DNA from: Bacillota bacterium
GTDB lineage: Bacteria; Bacillota; Clostridia; Tissierellales; Sedimentibacteraceae
Direction: 5' to 3'
Length of the DNA: 64,000 nt
NCBI GenBank assembly: GCA_023453025.1
Contig: JAEXUD010000040.1
Span: forward strand, 1 to 64,000
Positions within the stretch are counted from its first letter, which is position 1, and the number at the start of each line of letters is the position of its first letter. The notes beneath the pieces were generated by a model. It was not told where the DNA came from, did not search any database, and worked only from the letters and a program-made list of their open reading frames with translations. A program made the translations under genes and the position numbers. Positions 16,917-25,739 of this stretch are shown piece after piece.

Positions 16917-19900
16917 TTAACGTGCATTTACACAATTTTCTTTTAAATTTGCTAAAAATAATTTTTCTACTGTATCATATATCTCGTATTCTTTCTCACT
17001 TGATCCGGATGACGGAACATAAAGTGCTGCTTCATATTGCTCCTTGTCACCTGAAACTGCTTTTGCATTTAATAATTCTGCTATTTTTCCAAACATTTCT
17101 ATATTTGACATTCCCGCAAGCGGTTTAATCGCTTCAACAACATTTCTCACCGTGCCGTCTGCACTTGTGATTGTACCGTGGCTTTCAGCAAGGCTGTTAA
17201 GCGGAAGCACGTATTCTGCCGCATTAGTTGTGTCATTTTCCATAATATCAAATGCTGCGAAGAATTTTAAACCTTCTGTTGCTTTTTTAAGCTCAGGATC
17301 ATTTCCTAATATATCCTCTCCTATTACAACAAGTCCTTTTAACTTATTGTCAAGAAGTGCATTTTTAATAGCATCCCCAGAAATTCTGAATCCTGCGTTC
17401 CATGCTCCCTGGCTGTTTGATTTTGCTTTCAGAACTATTAATCCTCTGTGAGGTTTATTCTTATTGCCCATTAATACAATAATGTCAGCTAATACCTTTA
17501 ACGCCTTGTTTCCGACTGTGTTTTCATCTGCAACAATTATTGGTTTTTTAGCCTTTTTAATACTTTCTGCTGCAGCATCGGCTGAAGAAGATACCGCTAT
17601 TTTATCTAGTGCGCTTAATAGCTCAGCACCGTTTATCTGGCTGCTTACAGCATCCTTTTTAATTACGCCTTTGTCAATCAATGCCTTTAACACACCTGCA
17701 AAGAATAACTCGTAATTATCTACTTCCGCATTCTTAGCCCAGTTTTCTGTCTTTGTCTTCTGTGTTGATGCTGAAATAATTGTTTTTGTATTGGACAGTC
17801 TTCTGAGCTTCATACCTGCAGCAGGATGATGCTCATACAATTGCCCCACCGAAATAATTAAATCTGCGGCATCTAATTCTTCCATGCTTACCGTAGATTT
17901 ATTTTCGCCAAGAACCGCTTCAATGCCGGGCTCATTGTCTATAGTAAATGAACCTTTGTACATAGTGTTTATTTCGTGTGCAACTGCATTGATTTTTAAA
18001 AGCTCTTCATTTGTAATCTTTGGAGAAACAACAAATGCAACCTGATTTTCTCCGTACAGATCTTGTATACTTCTTAACCTTTTAGATGTCTCAAATAATG
18101 CAACGTCTAAATCTATTTGTGTAAGATTTCCTTTAATTCTTACCTTTGGTTCAATGAGTCTATTTTCATTGTTGATGTGCTCTACACCAAACTTTCCTTT
18201 GCCGCACATCGGTATTTCATTTTCTTTAGGACTTGATGCCTTATACACTACATTGTCCTTATGCTCATATACAACCTCGCAGCCTACTGAACAGTAGCTG
18301 CAGACTGACTTTGTTTGTTTTAAATCTAATGGAATTTCCTTTATATTTTCTCTTCTGTCAAGCCATGCGCCTGTAGGACATACATCAATACACTGACCGC
18401 AGGATATGCAGCTTGTAAGCTTTAATTCCTGTTCAAAGGCAGGTGCGACAAATGTTTCATTTCCTCTTTCAACAAAGCCTAACGCTGATGCTCCCACAAC
18501 CTCGTTGCAGGTTCTTACGCAAAGTCCGCACAGCACGCACTTGTCAACATTCTGAGAAATGAAAGGATGGTCGGTTTCTTTTTGTTTCTTTTCATTTTCT
18601 GCATGGTATTTAACTGTGTCAGTCTCATATGTTTTAATGTAATCAACTAACTGGCACTCAAAATAATCCTTGCAGCCGCACTCAAGACATCTTTTGCCTT
18701 CTCTTACCGCTTCTTCTTCAGTCATGGTTGGAAGAATCGGCTGGAAGTTCACTTTTCTAAGCTCTGCTTCAACAGTCCTGTGCTGAACTCTGGGAACAAC
18801 TTCTCTGTCCTTGAAGTCTTCCTTAGTTACTTCAGTGTATACTAACGGTAATTTCTTGTATGGGATTATTTCGCCATTTAAATAGCTGTCTATTACTTCG
18901 CATGCATGCAGCGCCTGAGCTATTGCTTCTATGGCAATCTTAGGCCCTGTTGCGGCATCACCGCCGGCAAATACTCCTCTTAGGTTTGTTTCAAATGTTG
19001 ATTCATTTATTTGAATATTTTTCTTTTTACCCTGTTGAACATTTATATTGCCGCAGTCAACTTCCTGACCGATTGCAGCTATGATTGTATCTGCTTCAAA
19101 GGTAACAAATTCACCTGTCGGTTCGGGTTTTTGTCTGCCTGATGCATCTTTTTCACCGAGGATCATCTTTTCGCATTTTAATCCGGTAACTTTATCATCA
19201 CCTTCAACTAGTGCAGGAGCTGACAGGAATGAGAATATTACGCCTTCTTCCTTTGCTTCATGTATTTCTATTTGTTCAGCAGGCATTTCACTTTCTGTTC
19301 TTCTGTAAACAACTCTCACTTCTTCTGCTCCAAGACGGATGCTTGTTCTTGCAACGTCCATAGCTGTGTTTCCGCCGCCTACTACTATAACTTTTTTTCC
19401 TATTTTTACTGGCTTGTTTTCCGCAACCTTTATCAGGAAATCAATTCCTCCCAATACTCCCGGAGTATTTTCTCCTTCACATCTCATAGGTGAGCTCTTC
19501 CATGCACCAATTCCTAAGAACACTGCATCGTAATTATTTTGTAAATATTCAAGAGACATGTCTTCTCCGATTTTTACTCCATAATTAATTTTAGCTCCCA
19601 TTTCTTCTACGATTGCAACCTCTGCATCAACTACATCCTTAGGAAGACGGTATTCAGGTATTCCGTATCTCAGCATTCCTCCCGGTTTTGGCATTGCTTC
19701 AAACACTTCAACCGCATGACCGGCTCTTAATAAGAAATATGCAGCTGATAAGCCTGCAGGACCTGCTCCGACTACGGCAACCTTTTTGCCTGTTGATGTC
19801 TTCATGCTTGGAATATACTGCTTTTCAGAATTTAAATCAAAATCTGCAGCATATGTTTTTATACATGCTATTGACACAGCTTCTTCAACATGCTGTCTTC

Positions 19901-20366
19901 TGCATGCCTTTTCACATGGGTGAGGGCATACTCTTCCTATACATGCCGGAAGCGGCAGCTTTTCTTTTATCAATTTTAATGATTCTAAAGGCTGCTTATT
20001 GGCAACCAATCCGACATATCCCTGTACATCTGTCTCTGCAGGACAGTTTAGTGTACATGGAGCCTTGCAATCACCAATGTGCTGGGAAACCAACAGATTC
20101 ATAGCAGTATTTCTTGCTTCCACAACCTTTTTAGTGTCACTTCTTACCACCAAACCATCAGCAACAGGCGTAGCACATGCTCTGGCTGTCTTTGGCTGTC
20201 CTTCGATTTCAATTATGCATAATCCGCAGCCTGCATATACTTCAAGTCTTTCATCAAAGCATAGGTGCGGAATATTTATATTATTTTCTAAAGCTGCCTG
20301 CAATACGGTCTTGCCGGTTTCAGCCATTATTTCTTTTCCGTTTATATTTAATTTTACTATAGCCAC
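16917..20366 (-). CDS. stnA: NuoG/NfnB fusion subunit of an electron-bifurcating transhydrogenase (StnA-like)
   Basis: This 1149-residue iron-sulfur flavoprotein has a [2Fe-2S] domain (Cys36, 47, 50, 64) and a GltD/NfnB-type part. The latter has N-terminal Fe-S cysteines (Cys100, 104, 108, 142, 147, 151, 155), an FAD site VVGAGPAGLSAAY (198-210) and an NADP site VVGGGNTAMDVA (328-339). Two ferredoxin-type [4Fe-4S] motifs follow (Cys610/613/616/620 and 653/656/659/663). An N7-like cluster (Cys689/692/696/721) precedes a degenerate molybdopterin-oxidoreductase domain (about 730-1149). No H-cluster motifs and no clear Mo ligand are seen, so it is neither hydrogenase nor formate dehydrogenase. 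Size and layout fit StnA of the Sporomusa-type Nfn, which couples NADPH, NAD and ferredoxin. The start is GTG with GGAGG 7 nt upstream. It is last in the operon. Confidence 0.78.
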   Translation of the reverse strand: MAIVKLNINGKEIMAETGKTVLQAALENNINIPHLCFDERLEVYAGCGLCIIEIEGQPKTARACATPVADGLVVRSDTKKVVEARNTAMNLLVSQHIGDCKAPCTLNCPAETDVQGYVGLVANKQPLESLKLIKEKLPLPACIGRVCPHPCEKACRRQHVEEAVSIACIKTYAADFDLNSEKQYIPSMKTSTGKKVAVVGAGPAGLSAAYFLLRAGHAVEVFEAMPKPGGMLRYGIPEYRLPKDVVDAEVAIVEEMGAKINYGVKIGEDMSLEYLQNNYDAVFLGIGAWKSSPMRCEGENTPGVLGGIDFLIKVAENKPVKIGKKVIVVGGGNTAMDVARTSIRLGAEEVRVVYRRTESEMPAEQIEIHEAKEEGVIFSFLSAPALVEGDDKVTGLKCEKMILGEKDASGRQKPEPTGEFVTFEADTIIAAIGQEVDCGNINVQQGKKKNIQINESTFETNLRGVFAGGDAATGPKIAIEAIAQALHACEVIDSYLNGEIIPYKKLPLVYTEVTKEDFKDREVVPRVQHRTVEAELRKVNFQPILPTMTEEEAVREGKRCLECGCKDYFECQLVDYIKTYETDTVKYHAENEKKQKETDHPFISQNVDKCVLCGLCVRTCNEVVGASALGFVERGNETFVAPAFEQELKLTSCISCGQCIDVCPTGAWLDRRENIKEIPLDLKQTKSVCSYCSVGCEVVYEHKDNVVYKASSPKENEIPMCGKGKFGVEHINNENRLIEPKVRIKGNLTQIDLDVALFETSKRLRSIQDLYGENQVAFVVSPKITNEELLKINAVAHEINTMYKGSFTIDNEPGIEAVLGENKSTVSMEELDAADLIISVGQLYEHHPAAGMKLRRLSNTKTIISASTQKTKTENWAKNAEVDNYELFFAGVLKALIDKGVIKKDAVSSQINGAELLSALDKIAVSSSADAAAESIKKAKKPIIVADENTVGNKALKVLADIIVLMGNKNKPHRGLIVLKAKSNSQGAWNAGFRISGDAIKNALLDNKLKGLVVIGEDILGNDPELKKATEGLKFFAAFDIMENDTTNAAEYVLPLNSLAESHGTITSADGTVRNVVEAIKPLAGMSNIEMFGKIAELLNAKAVSGDKEQYEAALYVPSSGSSEKEYEIYDTVEKLFLANLKENCVNAR

Positions 20367-20381
20367 GTTAATTCCTCCCTC

Positions 20382-22208
20382 TTAGTTCTTTTCTACAGCG
20401 CCGAATCTGCATACACTATAGCAATTGCCGCATTTAATACACAATTCCTGATTGATGACATGAGGATTCTTAACAGTGCCATCGATACAATGCGCAGGAC
20501 ATTTTCTGGCACATAAAGTGCATCCGGTACATTTGTCCTTATTTATTTCAAATGTCAATAATGCCTTACATTGCTTAGCCGGACATTTCTTATCAACAAC
20601 ATGGGCGATATATTCCTCCCTGAAGTTTTTCAAAGTTGCCAGTACAGGGTTGGGAGCCGTTTGACCAAGTCCGCAGAGAGATGAATCCTTAACACTGTAA
20701 GCCAACGATTCAAGCTCTTCTAGATCTTCCATGGTTCCTTTGCCTTCTGTGATTTTTTCCAGTATTGACAGCATTCTTCTTGTTCCGACCCTGCATGGAG
20801 TACATTTTCCGCAGGATTCATCAACTGTAAAATCAAGGAAGAATCTTGCTATATCCACCATACAGTTGTCTTCATCCATTACAATCATACCGCCTGAGCC
20901 CATCATAGAGCCTGCAGCCATTAATGTTTCGTATTCTATAGGAGTGTCCAGGAAATCCTCGGTCAGACATCCGCCTGATGGTCCTCCTGTTTGAACAGCT
21001 TTAAATTTCTTGCCGTTTGGGCATCCTCCTCCTATATCATATATTACTTCTCTTAAAGTTGTACCCATCGGAACTTCCACAAGTCCTGTGTTGGTAATTT
21101 TTCCTCCAAGCGCAAACACCTTGGTTCCGGAAGATTTTTCAGTTCCAAAGCTCTTGAACCATTCAGGTCCCTTGTTTATAATTTGAGGTATATTTGCCAG
21201 TGTTTCAACGTTGTTTATTACTGTTGGCTTGCCCCAAAGTCCTTTGTTTGCAGGGAAAGGAGGCTTAACTCTTGACATTCCTCTTTTACCTTCAATCGAT
21301 TGCATCAATGCTGTTTCTTCGCCGCAAACAAATGCTCCTGCACCAAGCCTTGTTTCAATATCAAAATCAAAGCCTGATTCAAAAATATTCTTGCCCAAAA
21401 GACCAAGCTCTCTTGCTTGCTTTATAGCAATTTCAAGTCTGTAAACCGCTACCGGATATTCTGCCCTTACATATATGAATCCTTTTGTAGCACCGATAGC
21501 ATAACCGGCAATAGCCATTGCCTCCAGCACTGCATGAGGGTCTCCTTCCAGCACGCTTCTGTCCATGAACGCACCCGGGTCTCCTTCGTCTGCATTGCAA
21601 ATGATATATTTTTGGTCAGCCTTATTAGGTGCGGCAAAGCTCCACTTCATTCCTGTTGGGAATCCTGCTCCGCCTCTTCCTCTTAGGCCTGAATTCTTCA
21701 TTAAAGCAATAACTTCATTCGGAGTCATGCCCAGTGCCTTACCTAATCCCATATAGCCGTCTCTGGCAATATATTCGTTGATATCTTCGGGATTTATAAT
21801 ACCGCAGTTACGAAGAGCAATTCTTTTTTGTTTTTTATAAAAATCGCTGTCCATTAATGCTGTACTTTCCAAATCGTCTGATTCTTTGACAATGTGTTCG
21901 TCAACTATTTGTTTTGCTTTTTCCGGATTGACATGTGTATATGTTACCTTTGTTTTGTTGGGAGCATAAACCTCAACAATCGGTTCATAGGTACACATAC
22001 CGATACATCCTGTTTGAACAACTTTTACATTACTTAAATTCTTTGCCTCTACTTCCCTGATTAAAGTTTCTAAAACCGGCTTTGCTCCGGCTGAAATACC
22101 GCATGTAGCCATTCCGACAACTATTCTTATTTCGTTGTCATCACTGCTCATATCTATTTTTTTAATTGTTTCTGCCTTTATATCGTTTAATTCATCTAGT
22201 TTTTTCAT
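20382..22208 (-). CDS. stnB: NuoF/HydB-like flavoprotein subunit (StnB-like)
   Basis: The 608-residue protein has an N-terminal thioredoxin-like [2Fe-2S] domain (Cys36, 68, 72 visible). A NuoF core follows with FMN/NADH sites (GLRGRGGAGFPTGMKW, then NADEGDPGAFMDR), an SLBB region and a [4Fe-4S] site ESCGKCTPCRVGTRR. Two C-terminal ferredoxin motifs are CTGCTLCARKCP and CIKCGNCYSVC. This is the NADH-oxidising and bifurcating-type subunit found in HydB of bifurcating hydrogenases and StnB. Without a hydrogenase subunit nearby, the Stn-type transhydrogenase is the better assignment. GGAGG precedes the ATG; gaps to its neighbours are 2-6 bp and 15 bp. Confidence 0.82.
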   Translation of the reverse strand: MKKLDELNDIKAETIKKIDMSSDDNEIRIVVGMATCGISAGAKPVLETLIREVEAKNLSNVKVVQTGCIGMCTYEPIVEVYAPNKTKVTYTHVNPEKAKQIVDEHIVKESDDLESTALMDSDFYKKQKRIALRNCGIINPEDINEYIARDGYMGLGKALGMTPNEVIALMKNSGLRGRGGAGFPTGMKWSFAAPNKADQKYIICNADEGDPGAFMDRSVLEGDPHAVLEAMAIAGYAIGATKGFIYVRAEYPVAVYRLEIAIKQARELGLLGKNIFESGFDFDIETRLGAGAFVCGEETALMQSIEGKRGMSRVKPPFPANKGLWGKPTVINNVETLANIPQIINKGPEWFKSFGTEKSSGTKVFALGGKITNTGLVEVPMGTTLREVIYDIGGGCPNGKKFKAVQTGGPSGGCLTEDFLDTPIEYETLMAAGSMMGSGGMIVMDEDNCMVDIARFFLDFTVDESCGKCTPCRVGTRRMLSILEKITEGKGTMEDLEELESLAYSVKDSSLCGLGQTAPNPVLATLKNFREEYIAHVVDKKCPAKQCKALLTFEINKDKCTGCTLCARKCPAHCIDGTVKNPHVINQELCIKCGNCYSVCRFGAVEKN

Positions 22209-22210
22209 GC

Positions 22211-22705
22211 TTACACCTCCTGATTCCTATACTTGGCAATTACCTCAGGTACTTTTTTAGGGTCTATGTTGCCGTAAACATCTTCATCAACGGTCATTAC
22301 AGGTGCTAAGCCGCAGCATCCAAGGCATCTGGTAGCTTCAAGGGTAAACAGTTTATCTTCTGTGGTTTGTCCGACTTTGATATTCAGTTCGTCTACCAAT
22401 TTATCCATTACATCCTGTGAACCTTTTACATAACAAGCCGTTCCAAGACATACGCCAACTGTGTGCTTGCCTTTTTCTTCTACGGTAAATTGAGTGTAGA
22501 ATGTAACAACACCATAAATGTCTGCTAAGGGTATATTTGTTTCTTCAGATATAAACTTCTGCACTTCCAGCGGCAGATAGCCAAAAATATCTTGAGCTTT
22601 TTGTAGCGTTTGCATTAATATACCTTGAGAATTTTTTACAGTATCTATATATTCTTTTAACTCTGCAAATTCTTTTTGTTTAGATTGTACAAATTCATTC
22701 TGCAA
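22211..22705 (-). CDS. stnC: NuoE-like [2Fe-2S] subunit (StnC-like)
   Basis: This NuoE-family thioredoxin-like subunit of about 164 residues has [2Fe-2S] ligands in CLGTAC (C-x4-C) and CLGCC (C-x3-C). It passes electrons within the NuoEF module. Start choice: GGAGG lies 8 nt before a TTG at 22705, whereas the in-frame ATG at 22720 has no upstream site and would contain the GGAGG inside its own second and third codons. TTG is therefore preferred. It is first in the operon, 2-3 bp before stnB. Confidence 0.82.
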   Translation of the reverse strand: MQNEFVQSKQKEFAELKEYIDTVKNSQGILMQTLQKAQDIFGYLPLEVQKFISEETNIPLADIYGVVTFYTQFTVEEKGKHTVGVCLGTACYVKGSQDVMDKLVDELNIKVGQTTEDKLFTLEATRCLGCCGLAPVMTVDEDVYGNIDPKKVPEVIAKYRNQEV

Positions 22706-22740
22706 TTTATTGACCTCCATCTTAAATTATAAACATATCT

Positions 22741-22769
22741 ATTATATATTCCGCAGGTTAAAAAGTCAA
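22741..22769 (-). promoter_or_regulatory. stn operon promoter
   Basis: On the minus strand TTGACT (22764-22769), 17 bp and TATAAT (22741-22746), about 35-40 bp upstream of the stnC start. Confidence 0.75.
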
Positions 22770-22863
22770 TGAATAAAGCCAATTATAAATATTTACAAAT
22801 ATTTACTCATTCATTACTTGTTACTATTTAAATTAAAAAATAGCTTTAACTTTTCATTGATAT

Positions 22864-22892
22864 TTGCAAGTTGCCTATAAATCTGCTATACT
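22864..22892 (+). promoter_or_regulatory. tag promoter
   Basis: TTGCAA (22864-22869), 17 bp and TATACT (22887-22892). The predicted start near 22899 leaves a leader of about 27 nt to the ATG at 22926. Confidence 0.65.
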
Positions 22893-22925
22893 ATAAATAA
22901 CAAATCACATACTATGAGGTTGACT

Positions 22926-23492
22926 ATGAACAGATGTCCTTGGTGCGGCAGCAATGAATTGTATGTTAAGTACCACGATGAAGAATGGGGAGTACCCGTT
23001 CACGATGATAAAAATCATTTTGAATTTTTAGTCCTTGAATCGGCACAGGCCGGTTTGAACTGGCTGACTGTTCTTAAGAAAAGAGAAAACTACAGAAAAG
23101 CTTACGATGATTTTAGTGCCGACAAGGTTTCTGAATATGACGAAACAAAAATAGAAGAATTGATGCAAAATGCCGGCATAATAAGAAACAGAAGAAAAAT
23201 CGAGGCATCGATTAATAATGCAAAGAAATTTATAGAAATACAAAAAGAGTTTGGAAGCTTTGATAATTACATCTGGGGCTTCGTTGATAATAAAGTTGTC
23301 AAAAATAATTGGAAGGATATAACGGAGGTACCTGCCACCTCCGAGCTGTCGGACAGGGTAAGCAGGGATTTGAAAAAACGTGGTTTTAAATTCCTGGGCT
23401 CTACAATAATCTATGCCCATTTGCAAGCTACAGGTTTAATAAATGACCATTTGGCTGAATGCTTTAAATATGATTCAGTTTCTGAAAAATAG
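22926..23492 (+). CDS. tag: DNA-3-methyladenine glycosylase I
   Basis: The 188-residue enzyme excises 3-methyladenine from alkylated DNA. The N-terminal zinc-binding and recognition segment RCPWCGSNELYVKYHDEEWGVP is intact, and AQAGLNWLTVLKKRENYRKAF-type helices match the Tag family. The C-terminal FLGSTIIYAHLQATGLINDH supplies the His/Cys part of the zinc site. I chose the ATG at 22926 because AGGT lies 6-7 nt upstream. The ATG 12 nt earlier lacks a site. Confidence 0.94.
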   Translation: MNRCPWCGSNELYVKYHDEEWGVPVHDDKNHFEFLVLESAQAGLNWLTVLKKRENYRKAYDDFSADKVSEYDETKIEELMQNAGIIRNRRKIEASINNAKKFIEIQKEFGSFDNYIWGFVDNKVVKNNWKDITEVPATSELSDRVSRDLKKRGFKFLGSTIIYAHLQATGLINDHLAECFKYDSVSEK

Positions 23493-23524
23493 AAGCAGGA
23501 CATAACTATAATTGATAATTGCAT

Positions 23525-23560
23525 AAAAAGAAAAACTTTCTTTCAAAAGTTTTTCTTTTT
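23525..23560. terminator. Bidirectional terminator tag / M18 peptidase
   Basis: AAAAAGAAAAACTTT and its complement form a 15-bp stem (23525-23539, 23546-23560) with a 6-nt loop. A/T runs lie on both sides. Confidence 0.85.
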
Positions 23561-23578
23561 ATATTTATATTTAATTGT

Positions 23579-25006
23579 TTAATTAAAATTATGGTAAAAT
23601 ATTTTATATGCTTTGTATGTCATATACAAATCTGTTTTTGAGATTATTTCATACGGCGCATGCATGCTTAGTACAGGAACTCCAAGGTCAACCACATCCA
23701 TATTGAAATTTGCCATTATATATGCAATTGTTCCTCCGCCTCCCTGATCAACCTTTCCTAACTCTGCCGGCTGCCAAATCACGTTGTTTTCATTGAATAG
23801 TCTTCGCAGTTTCCCTATGTATTCGGCATTTGCATCGTTAGCTCCTGATTTACCTCTGCTGCCTGTATATTTAACCATGGCTACCCCTTTGCCCATGATT
23901 GGAGCATTTTGCAACTCAGTTACGTTTGGATATGTGGGATCTACACCGGCAGATACATCTGACGAGAGCATGCTGCTGTTTGCCAAAGCCCTTTTTAATG
24001 ATAATTCACAGTAGTTTCCATTGTTTTGCAGTGAAATTAATTCTGCCACCATATTGTTGAAAAATGCCGAATGCATTCCCGTATTGCCAACACTGCCTAT
24101 TTCTTCTTTGTCAGAGAATAATGCTACGGCTGTTTTATCAGCTTTTTCTAATTCAATAATTGCCTTCAATGATGTATATGCACATACTCTGTCGTCATGT
24201 CCATATGCCATTATCATTCCTCTGTCAATTCCCACGTCTCTAGCTTTTCCTGCCGGAACTATTTCAAGCTCTGCAGTTTGGAAGTCCTCTTCTATCATTC
24301 CATATTTCTCATTAAGAATATTTAATACATTAAGCTTAAATTTCTTGCTATTCTTTTTATCTTCATCGTCTTCATCTTCTTCACCCATTGCAGGCAAGCT
24401 TCCGATTATAACATTCAGACCTTCACCTTCAATAGCCTCTGAAATCTTTTTGTCATTTTGTTCCTTTGCTAAGTGAGGCAGCAGATCAGTAATATAAAAC
24501 ACCGGATCATTTTCATCATCACCTATTGCCACATCAATGATTTCTCCGTTTTCTTTAACAACTGTTCCATACAGCGCGAGAGGTATAGTAACCCATTGAT
24601 ATTTCCTGATTCCACCGTAATAATGAGTTTTTAAAAGTGAAATGCCGTGTTTTTCATACAATGGATTTTGTTTCAAATCTATTCTTGGCGAGTCAACATG
24701 GCTTCCGACAATATTCATTCCTTTTTCAATGTTTTCATTGCCTATTACAGCCAGTACGGCATTTTTCGCCTTGTTGACATAATAAATTTTGTCACCCGGC
24801 TTGATTTCTTTTTTACTTTCTAAATTTATAAAACCATTTACTTCTGCTCTTTTAACAATTTCCTTTATTGTGAGTCTTTCAGTTTTAGAAGCATCCATAA
24901 ATGTCCTGTAGTCATTTCCTAGATTAAAGACTTCATCTTTTTCCTCGTTACTTAATTTTTCCCATATAAAATGTTTTTTGTAAAATAATTTGTCCTTTTT
25001 TTCCAT
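23579..25006 (-). CDS. M18 family metallo-aminopeptidase
   Basis: The 475-residue zinc aminopeptidase of the M18 family removes N-terminal residues from peptides in the cytosol. Metal-binding signatures are NIVGSHVDSPRIDLK (His in GSHVD), FSDKEEIGSVGNTGM (catalytic Glu pair) and a C-terminal VPVLSMHAPYEIISK (His). Length and order are normal for M18. An acidic low-complexity insert EEDEDDEDKK lies near residue 215. It is a single gene with a ribosome binding site AGGAG. Confidence 0.9.
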   Translation of the reverse strand: MEKKDKLFYKKHFIWEKLSNEEKDEVFNLGNDYRTFMDASKTERLTIKEIVKRAEVNGFINLESKKEIKPGDKIYYVNKAKNAVLAVIGNENIEKGMNIVGSHVDSPRIDLKQNPLYEKHGISLLKTHYYGGIRKYQWVTIPLALYGTVVKENGEIIDVAIGDDENDPVFYITDLLPHLAKEQNDKKISEAIEGEGLNVIIGSLPAMGEEDEDDEDKKNSKKFKLNVLNILNEKYGMIEEDFQTAELEIVPAGKARDVGIDRGMIMAYGHDDRVCAYTSLKAIIELEKADKTAVALFSDKEEIGSVGNTGMHSAFFNNMVAELISLQNNGNYCELSLKRALANSSMLSSDVSAGVDPTYPNVTELQNAPIMGKGVAMVKYTGSRGKSGANDANAEYIGKLRRLFNENNVIWQPAELGKVDQGGGGTIAYIMANFNMDVVDLGVPVLSMHAPYEIISKTDLYMTYKAYKIFYHNFN

Positions 25007-25063
25007 TTAAGTCTCCTAAATTTAAAATTAAACATAATAATCCGCAATTTATATTATTGCAGA

Positions 25064-25124
25064 GAATATCATGTCTTGAAAAATTTCTTCGAGCTGACCT
25101 CAGAATAACATTATTGGGATATTC
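25064..25124 (-). repeat. Dispersed repeat, copy C
   Basis: A 61-bp element bounded by GAATATC and GATATTC with the core GTTATTCTGAGGTCAGCTCG then AAGAAATTT on the minus strand. It resembles copies A, B and D. Confidence 0.5.
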
Positions 25125-25165
25125 ATAGCTAAGATATAATTAAATTATGCCCTTTTGTTATTATA

Positions 25166-25621
25166 TTAATCATTCAATATTACTAATGATGCCAGATACA
25201 TCTGATTGTCTGACTCAATACATTTAATATCATAATTTTTAATCATGTTAAATTCACCGTCATATCCACTCATCTGCCAGTTTAAGTCCGCATTGATGAT
25301 AAGACCTTCATCACTTCGCTCCAAAGTGTTTATTTTTTCAACCTTAACGTTCATTGCAAGCTCATAATCAGTAGGGCAGTCAATTACCTTGAATAAAATA
25401 TCAAGATCGTTTTCCAGAAGATTTTCTGCTTCTATATTGTCCAGTTTATCTTTTAATAATTCCATGTCCTTGTAGCCATAAAGAAACTCATTCATTATTA
25501 CAATCCGTTCATTAAGCAAATTCTCTATATCTGTTATTTCTTCATGATGTTCATAGGCACTGATTGAATTATAACTAAAAAGCAACAATGCAATCATTAT
25601 TATTATAAATCTCTTTTTCAT
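25166..25621 (-). CDS. Hypothetical exported protein
   Basis: The 151-residue protein has a clear N-terminal signal peptide (KKRF then a hydrophobic stretch ending near SISA, about 1-22). A small acidic alpha/beta domain follows, of possible cystatin/NTF2-like size. No cysteine pair or catalytic motif stands out and I do not recognise the family. AGGGGG lies before the ATG. It stands alone between the M18 and LacI-type genes, with repeat copy C downstream. Confidence 0.65.
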   Translation of the reverse strand: MKKRFIIIMIALLLFSYNSISAYEHHEEITDIENLLNERIVIMNEFLYGYKDMELLKDKLDNIEAENLLENDLDILFKVIDCPTDYELAMNVKVEKINTLERSDEGLIINADLNWQMSGYDGEFNMIKNYDIKCIESDNQMYLASLVILND

Positions 25622-25739
25622 ATGTAATCCCCCTAAATATTAAAGTGCATTTAATATTATAGAGGGACACATGGGATTTTATTATCATTATATGTCACTA
25701 AATTATTAAAACTATTTTTTTAATTTCAACAAAATATTA

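Noticed and set aside
16917..20366. [FeFe]-hydrogenase or formate dehydrogenase catalytic subunit
   Set aside because: No H-cluster cysteine motifs and no clear Mo/W-ligating Cys or Sec; the C-terminal domain is NuoG-like and degenerate.
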